Source: Burkholderiales bacterium (lineage in GTDB: Bacteria > Pseudomonadota > Gammaproteobacteria > Burkholderiales > Burkholderiaceae_C). From it: a stretch of 37,490 bases of DNA. Below are positions 20,172 through 27,926 of the stretch, in pieces. Location: positions 1 through 37,490 of the forward strand of contig CANHNO010000007.1 in NCBI GenBank assembly GCA_947462065.1, written 5' to 3'. Within the stretch, counting starts at the first letter, position 1. Each line of letters starts with the position of its first letter. The notes beneath the pieces were generated by a model. It was not told where the DNA came from and ran no database searches. It saw only the letters and a program-made list of their open reading frames with translations. A program made the translations under genes and the position numbers.

Positions 20172-21059
20172 ATGACCGCATTCGACATCCCTTGCACTCG
20201 CCGCCAGGCGCTGGCCGTTCTGGCCGTGGCGTGGCCGGCCGCACATGTTCGTGCCAGGACCCGCACTGACTCGGCGCCCGAAGCCCCCAGACTGGCACTG
20301 CTGTCGGAAGCACGCCCTGACATCGATCCCAGCGGCTACCTCGTCAGTGAAAAGCTCGATGGCGTGCGGGCATTCTGGGACGGCAGCCGGCTGCGCTTTC
20401 GCAGCGGCCTAATTGTCCGCGCGCCCGAGTGGTTCACTGCGGCCTTGCCGCCGGTCGTGCTGGACGGTGAACTGTGGGGCGGACGCGAAAGTTTCGACTT
20501 CGCCTCCGGCACGGTAAGAAGGATTACACCGGACGATGCCAGCTGGCGGACGTTGCGGTTGATGGTGTTCGATCTGCCAGGCGAAACGGGTGACTTTGCC
20601 ACCCGCACTGCACGCATCGCTGCACTGGCCGCGGCCGCGTCGAGCTCCACGGTCTGGGCGGCCGTCGAACAAACTCAGATCCCAGATCGAACCGCGCTAC
20701 AACAGCGACTCGCCAGCGTGGTCCGTGGCGGCGGCGAGGGTCTCGTGCTGCATCGCGCGGATGCACCCTGGTCACCGGGGCGAAGCAGGGCCCTTTGGAA
20801 GCTCAAGCCGCTGCACGACGCCGAAGCACAGGTGTTGGCTCATGAACCGGGCAGGGGACGTCTGGCCGACATGATGGGTGCCGTGCGGGTGCGCAACGCT
20901 GGTGGCATCGAATTCCGCATCGGTACTGGCTTCACCGACGCACAACGTCGAGATCCGCCACCAGTGGGCAGCTGGATCAGCTACACCCACCGAGGCGTGA
21001 CGGCTTCAGGCGTGCCCCGCTTCGCGAGCTACTGGCGACCGCACGATGCCGAACTGTGA
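20172..21059 (+). CDS. exported ATP-dependent DNA ligase, LigE type
   Basis: A 295-residue minimal ATP-dependent DNA ligase that seals nicks through a lysyl-AMP intermediate. Motif I is SEKLDGVRAFWDG with nucleotidyl Lys61. DGELWGGRESF is motif II-III, LMVFDLPG follows, EGLVLHR is motif IV, and LWKLKP is motif V. A short OB-fold domain ends with GVPRFASYWR, the typical LigE tail. The N-terminus carries CTRRQALAVLAVAWPAAHVRA, a twin-arginine-like signal, so the protein is probably exported; LigE members characterised elsewhere also have leaders. ATG 20172 is preceded by GGAGAAG at 5 bases. Its role is unproven; proposals for LigE include handling of extracellular or incoming DNA. It follows prpE by 123 bases, and a functional link is doubtful. 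Confidence 0.9.
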   Translation: MTAFDIPCTRRQALAVLAVAWPAAHVRARTRTDSAPEAPRLALLSEARPDIDPSGYLVSEKLDGVRAFWDGSRLRFRSGLIVRAPEWFTAALPPVVLDGELWGGRESFDFASGTVRRITPDDASWRTLRLMVFDLPGETGDFATRTARIAALAAAASSSTVWAAVEQTQIPDRTALQQRLASVVRGGGEGLVLHRADAPWSPGRSRALWKLKPLHDAEAQVLAHEPGRGRLADMMGAVRVRNAGGIEFRIGTGFTDAQRRDPPPVGSWISYTHRGVTASGVPRFASYWRPHDAEL

Positions 21060-21072
21060 TGCTGAGCCAGGG

Positions 21073-22749
21073 TCAGAGTACCTCGCTGGCGAAGTCCGCC
21101 AGCCGCGAACGCTCGCCGCGCGCCAGCGTCACATGCCCGCTGTGCGGCCAGCCCTTGAAGCGATCGACGGCATAGGTCAGGCCCGAACTGCCTTCGGTCA
21201 GGTAGGGTGTGTCGATCTGCGCAAGGTTGCCCAGGCAGACGATCTTCGTGCCTGGGCCGGCGCGCGTGATCAGCGTCTTCATCTGTTTGGGCGTGAGGTT
21301 CTGCGCCTCGTCGATTAGCACAAACTTGTTCAGGAAGGTGCGTCCGCGCATGAAGTTCAAGCTCTTGATCTTGATCTTGCTGCGCACCAGGTCATTGGTC
21401 GCGGCGCGGCCCCACTCACCGGCACCGCCGTCGGTCTTCGACAGCACTTCGAGGTTGTCGTCGAGCGCGCCCATCCACGGGCCCATCTTCTCTTCCTCTG
21501 TGCCGGGCAGGAAACCGATGTCTTCACCGACTGGTACTGTGACGCGAGTGACGATGATCTCGGTATAGCGGCGGTCGTCCATCACCTGCGACAGGCCGGC
21601 AGCCAGGGTCATCAGCGTCTTGCCTGTGCCGGCGGTGCCTGTCAGTGTGATGAAGTCGCAGTCCGGATCCATCAGCAGGTTCAGCGCGAAGTTTTGCTCG
21701 CGGTTGCGCGCCGTCACTCCCCACACCGCGTTCTTGGTATGGGTGTATTCGCGCAGCGTGCGGAGCACCGCGGTCTTGCCGGTGATCTCGGTGACCTTGG
21801 CGTGAAGCGGTGCAGCGCCCGGGGCTTCAAGGTAGACGAACTGGTTGATCAGCAGGGTCGGCACGAGCGGACCACTGATGCGGTAGTAGGTGAAGCCGCC
21901 CTGGTTCCAGCTTTCCATGGTCTTGCCGTGGCGGTCCCAGAAGTCGGCCGGCAGTTGCAGTACGCCGGTGTACAGCAGGTCGCCGTCTTCCAGCGTCTTG
22001 TCGTTGAAGTAGTCTTCTGCCGGCAGGCCGAGGGCTCGTGCCTTGATGCGCATGTTGATGTCTTTCGACACCAGCACGACTTCGCGCCCGGGCTGCTGGT
22101 CGCGCAGTGCCTGCACCACGCCGAGGATCTGGTTGTCGGCCTTGCCCTGAGGCAGACCAGCCGGCAAGGTGACATTGACCAGATGGGTCTGAAAGAACAG
22201 CTTGCCGGCGGCTTCGCGGTGCCCGGTGTGGGCCAGAGGCAGCCCTTCACCCAATCCATCTGCCGCTCCCTGCGCCTGGCGCGAGCCCATGTTCGCCGCC
22301 AGCGCGTCGAGGTCGCGGCTGACTTGGCGGGCATTGCGGGCGACCTCGGTCATGCCCTTCTTGTGATCGTCGAGTTCCTCGAGCGTGATCATCGGCAGGT
22401 AGACGTCGTGCTCGTCGAAGCGGAACAGGCTCATCGGGTCGTGCATCAGCACGTTGGTGTCCAGCACAAACAGCTTGGCCGGGCCGGCGCCGCGCGGCTT
22501 CGCCGTGCGCGGCTTTGGTTCCTGGCGCTTGCTCGCGGCGGGAGTCGAGACGGCAACGGAGGTGGAGCTGGAAGCGCGCGTCGGCGAGAGTGCTACCGGG
22601 TCGTACAAACTCAGCTCGGCAGGCGCCGCAGGCTCAGCTTCCGAACTAGTGCGCGGGGATCGCTTCGTCGGTTTGGCGGCAGCCTGGGACTCGAAATCGG
22701 CGGCGGACAACAAGGATGCACGTTTGGCAGGCGGCTTGGGAAGTGGCAT
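21073..22749 (-). CDS. PIN domain-PhoH family ATPase
   Basis: A 558-residue fusion of an N-terminal PIN ribonuclease domain and a C-terminal PhoH ATPase, the PhoH2-type arrangement associated with RNA unwinding and cleavage. Start is ATG 22749; the longer frame adds 15 unlikely residues. Residues 1-90 are low-complexity (Ala, Ser, Pro, Lys). The PIN domain begins at FVLDTNVLMHDP with acidic Asp97 and the EELDDHKKG block near 124-131. Walker A is TGTAGTGKTL with Lys377, and Walker B is FVLIDEAQNLTP, followed by the PhoH signature KIVCLGNLAQIDTPYL. It ends 13 bases from the convergent ligase gene. A strong terminator upstream isolates it from bcp, so it needs its own promoter, which I could not identify. 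Confidence 0.94.
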   Translation of the reverse strand: MPLPKPPAKRASLLSAADFESQAAAKPTKRSPRTSSEAEPAAPAELSLYDPVALSPTRASSSTSVAVSTPAASKRQEPKPRTAKPRGAGPAKLFVLDTNVLMHDPMSLFRFDEHDVYLPMITLEELDDHKKGMTEVARNARQVSRDLDALAANMGSRQAQGAADGLGEGLPLAHTGHREAAGKLFFQTHLVNVTLPAGLPQGKADNQILGVVQALRDQQPGREVVLVSKDINMRIKARALGLPAEDYFNDKTLEDGDLLYTGVLQLPADFWDRHGKTMESWNQGGFTYYRISGPLVPTLLINQFVYLEAPGAAPLHAKVTEITGKTAVLRTLREYTHTKNAVWGVTARNREQNFALNLLMDPDCDFITLTGTAGTGKTLMTLAAGLSQVMDDRRYTEIIVTRVTVPVGEDIGFLPGTEEEKMGPWMGALDDNLEVLSKTDGGAGEWGRAATNDLVRSKIKIKSLNFMRGRTFLNKFVLIDEAQNLTPKQMKTLITRAGPGTKIVCLGNLAQIDTPYLTEGSSGLTYAVDRFKGWPHSGHVTLARGERSRLADFASEVL

Positions 22750-22792
22750 GGGGCGGCGACGTGTGAAGTTAAACGACAGCGTATCGGAAAAC

Positions 22793-22824
22793 AAAAAAGC
22801 CGCACAGGTTGGTGTGCGGCTTTT
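22793..22824 (-). terminator. strong Rho-independent terminator after bcp
   Basis: Read on the minus strand: AAAAGCCGCACA, loop CCAACC, TGTGCGGCTTTT, continuing into TT. The 12-bp stem (22795-22806 with 22813-22824) begins 18 bases after the bcp stop codon. Its A/T flanks could terminate in either direction. Confidence 0.92.
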
Positions 22825-22842
22825 GTCGGAACGGGTGGTGGA

Positions 22843-23319
22843 TCAGACTCGTTCTTTCAGCGCCTGAGCTGCGGCCAGCACTTCTTCGACGTGGCCAGCG
22901 ACCTTCAGGCCGCGCCATTCACCGCGCAGCACGCCGGTCCCATCGATCAGGAAAGTACTGCGCTCGATGCCCTTGACCTTCTTGCCGTACATGATCTTGT
23001 TCTTGACTACGCCGAACATGTGGCACAGTTTCTCTTCTGTGTCGGCGATCAGGTCGAACGGAAGTTCGAGGTTTTGCTTGAATTTCTCGTGCGAGGCCAT
23101 GTTGTCGCGTGACACGCCGAACACGACCGCATCGGCGGCGATGAATTCCTTGTGAAAGTCACGGAACTGCATCGCTTCAGTGGTGCAGCCCGGCGTGTTG
23201 TCTTTCGGGTAGAAGTACAAAACCACCGTCCGTCCGGCGTAGGCCTGCGGGGTGAACTTCACCCCGCTGGTGGCGAGCGCTTCAAATTCCGGGAGGGGTT
23301 TGTTGAGGGCTGGCGTCAT
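22843..23319 (-). CDS. bcp: thiol peroxidase of the BCP/PrxQ family
   Basis: A thioredoxin-dependent peroxidase that reduces hydrogen peroxide and organic hydroperoxides. I start at ATG 23319 (158 residues) rather than ATG 23343: MTPALNKPLPEF is a normal family N-terminus, the peroxidatic cysteine becomes Cys45 in DNTPGCTTEA, as in E. coli BCP, and the promoter at 23362 then gives a leader of about 35 bases. The usual resolving cysteine five residues later is Met50 here; the only other cysteine is Cys99 in EKLCHMFGV, a position also held by a Cys in E. coli BCP. FYPKDNTPGC and GVSRDN are family motifs. No clear ribosome-binding site precedes either start. Confidence 0.92.
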   Translation of the reverse strand: MTPALNKPLPEFEALATSGVKFTPQAYAGRTVVLYFYPKDNTPGCTTEAMQFRDFHKEFIAADAVVFGVSRDNMASHEKFKQNLELPFDLIADTEEKLCHMFGVVKNKIMYGKKVKGIERSTFLIDGTGVLRGEWRGLKVAGHVEEVLAAAQALKERV

Positions 23320-23361
23320 GGGAAGGGTGGAGTGTTGCGCCATCGCTGCGCGTAGCCCCCA

Positions 23362-23389
23362 ATTATAGGGGCCGCTCGGGCTCTGGCGA
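23362..23389 (-). promoter_or_regulatory. sigma-70-type promoter of bcp
   Basis: Read on the minus strand, a perfect TATAAT lies at 23367-23362. A 16-base spacer upstream gives TCGCCA (23389-23384), which matches four of six -35 positions. Transcription would start near 23355. Confidence 0.65.
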
Positions 23390-23422
23390 CGAGCATGGAC
23401 GTGTGCCGCGCCAGTTCGGGTT

Positions 23423-23797
23423 TCAGGGCTCGAACAGCAGCGCAGCTACCACCGTACGCCCCTCGGACAGCAGCACGTTGTAGGTGCGGCACGCGGCGGC
23501 AATGTCCATGGTTTCAACGCCGATGCGCCGCTCGATCAGCGGTCGCAGTAGGTTCGCAGCCGGGAAACGCAATCGCGTGCCGCTGCCGAAGATGACCAAC
23601 TCTGGCGCCTGCTCGAGCAGGGTCTTGAAGTGGTCAGCTTGCAGGTCCTCGAAACGCGATACCGGCCACGCTGCGACCAAGCCCGTCCACGGCACGATCA
23701 CGCTCTGCGTGTGCTGCACGCCGTTGACCAGCACGCCCTCGGGCCCATGGCGTGCGATGGCATTGGTTCCTTCGATCCGTTCGGCGTGCAGTTTCAA
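23423..23797 (-). CDS. Mth938-like domain protein (DUF498)
   Basis: A 124-residue small protein of the Mth938/NDUFAF3-like family, whose bacterial function is unknown; the mitochondrial relative is an assembly factor of complex I. I place the start at TTG 23797, giving MKLHAERIEGTNAI, which matches the usual beginning of this family. A longer frame would run 108 bases upstream and overlap the divergent alaA. HTQSVIVPWTG, LVIFGSGTRLRFP and GVETMDIAAACRTYNVLLSEGRTVVAALL are the conserved blocks. It is divergent from alaA over 73 bases, with an apparent shared promoter region. It lies 79 bases after the unrelated bcp start on the same strand, and bcp has its own promoter. Confidence 0.85.
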   Translation of the reverse strand: MKLHAERIEGTNAIARHGPEGVLVNGVQHTQSVIVPWTGLVAAWPVSRFEDLQADHFKTLLEQAPELVIFGSGTRLRFPAANLLRPLIERRIGVETMDIAAACRTYNVLLSEGRTVVAALLFEP

Positions 23798-23823
23798 GGC
23801 AACAGTCGGGTGAGCGCTGAGCC

Positions 23824-23833
23824 TAAAATTGTA
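23824..23833. promoter_or_regulatory. overlapping divergent -10 elements for alaA and the Mth938-like gene
   Basis: On the plus strand TAAAAT (23824-23829) suits alaA, giving a start near 23836 and a leader of about 35 bases. On the minus strand TACAAT (23833-23828) suits the Mth938-like gene, giving a leader of about 22 bases. Neither has a good -35 element. Both lie inside the inverted repeat GCCTA-N6-TAGGC (23821-23836). Confidence 0.4.
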
Positions 23834-23870
23834 GGCTGCGTGCCGCGTCGGCGCGGTGCTGGAGCCCGCT

Positions 23871-25097
23871 TTGAAAGCTGTTGCCAAGTCAAGCAAGCTC
23901 GCCAACGTCTGCTACGACATCCGTGGTCCTGTGCTGGACAAGGCTCGGCAGATGGAGGAAGACGGGCAAAAGATCATCAAGCTGAACATCGGCAATCTGG
24001 CGGTGTTCGGGCTGGAGCCGCCTGACGAGATCGTGCAGGACATGATCCGCAACCTGCCAAACAGCGCCGGCTACACCGACAGCAAGGGCCTGTTTGCGCC
24101 ACGCAAGGCGGTGGTGCATTACTCGCAGGAAAAGAGCATCCAGGGCGTGACCGTCGACGACGTGTACCTCGGCAATGGGGCCTCCGAGCTGATCACGATG
24201 AGCATGAATGGTCTGCTCAACGATGGCGACGAGGTGTTGGTGCCAGCACCCGATTACCCGCTGTGGACGGCATCGGTCGCGCTTTCCGGTGGCACGCCGG
24301 TGCACTACCACTGCGATGAGCAATCCAGCTGGTACCCCGACATCGCCGACATCCGTCGCAAGATCACGCCCAACACCAAGGCCATCGTCGTCATCAACCC
24401 GAACAACCCGACCGGCGCGCTGTACCCGGAGAGCGTGCTGCGCGAGATCGTCGAGGTGGCGCGCCAGCACCAGCTCATCGTCTTCGCCGATGAGATCTAC
24501 GACAAGACCTTGTACGACGGTGAGACGCACACCAGCATCGCCTCGCTGGCCGACGATGTGCTGTTCGTGACCTACAACGGCCTGTCCAAGAACTATCGTT
24601 CCTGCGGCTACCGCGCCGGCTGGATGGTGGTCTCGGGCGCGAAAGCACATGCGCGCGACTACATCGAAGGCCTGAACATGCTGGCGTCGATGCGGCTGTG
24701 CTCAAACACGCCAGGCCAGTTGGCGATCCAGACCGCGCTCGGTGGCTACCAGAGCATCAAGGATCTGGTAGCACCCGGAGGCCGGCTGTGCCGCCAGCGC
24801 GATCTGGCCTATGAGCTGCTGAGCCAGATCCCGGGCGTCAGCGTCGTCAGGCCGAAAGCCGCGCTGTACATGTTCCCGAAGCTCGATCCGAAGATCTACC
24901 CGATCGCTGACGATCAGCAGTTCGCTTACGACCTGCTGGCTGCCGAGAAAGTGCTGATCGTGCAGGGAACCGGCTTCAACTGGCCGACGCCGGATCACTT
25001 CCGCCTGGTGTTCCTGCCGAATTCCGATGACCTGACCGAGGCCATCGGGCGCATCGCCCGCTTCCTCGATCAGTACCGCAAGCGCTACCCGGTGTGA
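23871..25097 (+). CDS. alaA: alanine transaminase AlaA (class I/II aminotransferase)
   Basis: A PLP-dependent enzyme that makes alanine from pyruvate and glutamate. I start at TTG 23871 (408 residues): MKAVAKSSKLANVCYDIRGPV matches AlaA N-termini, and GGAGC lies 6 bases upstream. The alternative GTG at 23856 adds five residues. The PLP-binding lysine is Lys240 in YNGLSKNYRSCGYR. NPNNPTGALYP, FADEIYDKTLYD and SMRLCSNTPGQLAIQTALGGYQS are family motifs and resemble E. coli AlaA (YfbQ). The hom-thrC genes follow 70 bases downstream, an order common in Burkholderiales. Confidence 0.93.
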   Translation: MKAVAKSSKLANVCYDIRGPVLDKARQMEEDGQKIIKLNIGNLAVFGLEPPDEIVQDMIRNLPNSAGYTDSKGLFAPRKAVVHYSQEKSIQGVTVDDVYLGNGASELITMSMNGLLNDGDEVLVPAPDYPLWTASVALSGGTPVHYHCDEQSSWYPDIADIRRKITPNTKAIVVINPNNPTGALYPESVLREIVEVARQHQLIVFADEIYDKTLYDGETHTSIASLADDVLFVTYNGLSKNYRSCGYRAGWMVVSGAKAHARDYIEGLNMLASMRLCSNTPGQLAIQTALGGYQSIKDLVAPGGRLCRQRDLAYELLSQIPGVSVVRPKAALYMFPKLDPKIYPIADDQQFAYDLLAAEKVLIVQGTGFNWPTPDHFRLVFLPNSDDLTEAIGRIARFLDQYRKRYPV

Positions 25098-25167
25098 TGG
25101 CCCATCGACGGCCGCCCAGAGCGTTTCTTCTTTCCACGACAAGCACCAGCCCCGACGGGCATTCAAG

Positions 25168-26493
25168 ATGACACCGATACGAGTTGGCCTTCTGGGCATC
25201 GGCACCGTGGGCAGCGGCACCTTCAATGTGCTGCGCCGCAACCAGACTGAGATCACCCGCCGTGCGGGCCGCGGCATCGAGATCACGATGGTCGCTGACC
25301 TCGACACCGCGCGGGCGAAAGCAGTGGTCGGAGACAGTGCACGCGTGGTGGCCGATGCACGTGAGGTCATTGCGAACCCCGACATCGACATCGTGGTCGA
25401 GCTGATCGGCGGCTACGGCATGGCCCGCACGCTGGTGCTCGAAGCCATCGCAGCGGGCAAGCATGTGGTCACCGCCAACAAGGCCTTGTTGGCGGTGCAT
25501 GGCACCGAGATCTTCGCCGCGGCGCGCGACAAGGGCGTGGTGGTTGCCTTCGAAGCGGCGGTGGCTGGGGGCATTCCGATCATCAAGGCACTGCGCGAAG
25601 GGCTGACCGCCAACCGTATCCAGTGGATCGCCGGGATCATCAATGGCACCACCAATTTCATCCTGTCCGAGATGCGCGCCAAGGGCCTCGACTTTGGCGT
25701 GGTGCTGAAGCAGGCACAGGAACTCGGCTACGCTGAAGCCGACCCGACCTTCGATATCGAAGGCGTCGACGCGGCCCACAAGCTGACACTGATGAGCGCG
25801 ATTGCGTTTGGCATCCCGGTGCAGTTCGACAGCGCGCATGTCGAAGGCATCTCCAAGCTGCAAGCGGCCGACATCACGTACGCCGAACACCTGGGCTACC
25901 GCATCAAGCTGCTGGGCATCACCAAACGAACGAGCGCTGGTATCGAGCTGCGCGTGCACCCGACGCTGGTGCCTGCCAAGCGACTGATCGCAAATGTAGA
26001 AGGCGCCATGAACGCCGTGGTGGTGCACGGCGATGCCGTGGGCAGCACGCTGTACTACGGCAAAGGCGCTGGCTCGGAGCCGACCGCCTCGGCGGTGATT
26101 GCCGACCTGGTCGACATCACACGTCTGCACACTGCCGACCCGCGCCACCGCGTTCCGCATCTCGCCTTCCAGCACGATGCGCTGAGCGCGACGCCGATCC
26201 TGCCGATGGATGCCACTGTCACCGCCTACTACCTGCGCCTGCAGGTCACCGACGAAGCCGGCGTGCTGGCCCGCATCGCCGGCATCCTGGCCGAGAACCG
26301 CATCTCGATCGACGCGCTGCTCCAGCGACCGAACGATGGCGGTGCGGTGGAAAGCGCAGAAGCCCGGACCGACGTGATCATCCTGACGCACGACACCGTC
26401 GAAGGCGGGATGAACCGCGCGATCACGCAGATGCAGGCGCTGCCCACGGTGCTGGCCCCCATCGTGCGCATCCGCAAGGAAGAACTCAGTTGA
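25168..26493 (+). CDS. hom: homoserine dehydrogenase
   Basis: Reduces aspartate semialdehyde to homoserine, the branch point toward threonine and methionine. The 441-residue monofunctional enzyme starts at ATG 25168. The NAD(P)-binding motif is GLLGIGTVGSGT at the N-terminus, HVVTANKALLA lies near residue 100, and the catalytic domain shows AGIINGTTNFIL and LGYAEADPTFDIEGVDAAHKL. A C-terminal ACT domain (about 350-430; VTAYYLRLQVTDEAGVLARIAG) is the usual site for threonine feedback. The gene overlaps thrC by four bases (TTGA), so the two are translationally coupled. Confidence 0.97.
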   Translation: MTPIRVGLLGIGTVGSGTFNVLRRNQTEITRRAGRGIEITMVADLDTARAKAVVGDSARVVADAREVIANPDIDIVVELIGGYGMARTLVLEAIAAGKHVVTANKALLAVHGTEIFAAARDKGVVVAFEAAVAGGIPIIKALREGLTANRIQWIAGIINGTTNFILSEMRAKGLDFGVVLKQAQELGYAEADPTFDIEGVDAAHKLTLMSAIAFGIPVQFDSAHVEGISKLQAADITYAEHLGYRIKLLGITKRTSAGIELRVHPTLVPAKRLIANVEGAMNAVVVHGDAVGSTLYYGKGAGSEPTASAVIADLVDITRLHTADPRHRVPHLAFQHDALSATPILPMDATVTAYYLRLQVTDEAGVLARIAGILAENRISIDALLQRPNDGGAVESAEARTDVIILTHDTVEGGMNRAITQMQALPTVLAPIVRIRKEELS

Positions 26494-27920
26494 ACTACCT
26501 CAGCACACGAGGCGACCGAACACCGAGAGGTTTTTCCGACATCCTGCTCGAAGGCCTGGCGCCCGATGGCGGCCTGTACCTGCCCGAGTCGTACCCGAAG
26601 ATCGATGACGCCACGCTCACCCGCTGGCGTGGGCTGAACTACGCCGACCTCGCGTTCGAGATCCTGTCGCTGTACATCACTGACATCCAGGCCGGCGACC
26701 TGCGCACGCTGGTGCGCAAGACCTACACGCCGGCCATCTTCGGCACCGCCGAGATCACGCCGCTGAAGGCGCTGGACCGCGCTGTGAACGCGGAGAGCGG
26801 CACCGATGTGTATCTGCAGGCGCTGTCCAACGGCCCGACGCTCGCCTTCAAGGACATGGCGATGCAATTGCTGGGCAACCTGTTCGAGTACGAACTGGCG
26901 CGCCGTGGCGAAACGCTGAACATCCTCGGAGCCACCTCGGGCGACACTGGCAGTGCCGCCGAGTACGCGATGCGCGGCAAGCAGGGTGTCAATGTCTTCA
27001 TGCTCAGCCCGAACGGCCGGATGAGCCCGTTCCAGCAGGCACAGATGTTCAGTCTGCAGGATGCCAACATCCACAACATCGCCGTCGACGGCGTGTTCGA
27101 CGATTGCCAGGACATCGTGAAAGCGGTGTCGAACGATCTGGCGTTCAAGCGCGAGTACCGCATCGGCACCGTCAACTCGATCAACTGGGCGCGGCTGCTC
27201 GCACAGGTGGTGTATTACTTCGCTGGCTACCTCCAAGCCACCACTTCTAATCAGCAGCAGGTGAGCTTCGCCGTGCCCTCGGGCAACTTCGGAAACATCT
27301 GCGCCGGCCACGTCGCGCGGATGATGGGGCTGCCGATCCGCCATCTGGTGCTGGCAACCAACGAGAACAACGTGCTTGACGAATTCTTTCGCACGGGCAC
27401 CTACCGCGTACGCGGCAGCGCCGAGACGCACGAGACCTCGAGCCCCTCGATGGACATCTCGAAGGCCAGCAACTTCGAGCGTTTCGTGTTCGATCTGCTG
27501 GGCCGCGATGCGGCGCGCACCCGGCAGTTGTTCAAGACCGAGGTCGAGCAACATGGCTCGTTCACCGTCAGCGCCGACGAGTTCGCCCACATCCCCAGCT
27601 TCGGTTTCGTCTCGGGCGCCAGCACCCATGCCGACCGTCTGGCCACGATTCGCGATACCCACCGACGCTTTGGTGTGGTCATCGACACCCACACCGCCGA
27701 TGGTCTGAAAGTGGCGCGCGAGCACCTCGATGCCGACGTGCCGATGCTGGTGCTCGAGACGGCCTTGCCTGTCAAGTTTGCCGAGACCATCGTCGAGGCC
27801 ATAGGAATTCAACCCGACCGCCCCGTCGCCATGCGCGGCATCGAAGACTTGCCCAAGCGCTTCGTCGTGATGCCGGTGGACACGCAGGCGGTCAAGACCT
27901 ACCTCAGCGCCAACCTCTGA
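26490..27920 (+). CDS. thrC: threonine synthase
   Basis: A PLP enzyme converting O-phosphohomoserine to threonine. The 476-residue protein starts at TTG 26490, whose last two bases with the next A form part of the hom stop; AGGAAG lies upstream at a good distance inside hom. MNYLSTRGDRTPRGFSD is the family N-terminus. Lys121 in PTLAFKDMAMQ is the PLP lysine, followed by ILGATSGDTGSAAEYAMRG for the phosphate-binding loop. VPSGNFGNICAGHVA and ATNENNVLDEFFRTG are further landmarks of the E. coli/yeast-type class. moeA follows after 6 bases. Confidence 0.97.
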   Translation: MNYLSTRGDRTPRGFSDILLEGLAPDGGLYLPESYPKIDDATLTRWRGLNYADLAFEILSLYITDIQAGDLRTLVRKTYTPAIFGTAEITPLKALDRAVNAESGTDVYLQALSNGPTLAFKDMAMQLLGNLFEYELARRGETLNILGATSGDTGSAAEYAMRGKQGVNVFMLSPNGRMSPFQQAQMFSLQDANIHNIAVDGVFDDCQDIVKAVSNDLAFKREYRIGTVNSINWARLLAQVVYYFAGYLQATTSNQQQVSFAVPSGNFGNICAGHVARMMGLPIRHLVLATNENNVLDEFFRTGTYRVRGSAETHETSSPSMDISKASNFERFVFDLLGRDAARTRQLFKTEVEQHGSFTVSADEFAHIPSFGFVSGASTHADRLATIRDTHRRFGVVIDTHTADGLKVAREHLDADVPMLVLETALPVKFAETIVEAIGIQPDRPVAMRGIEDLPKRFVVMPVDTQAVKTYLSANL

Positions 27921-27926
27921 CGGACC

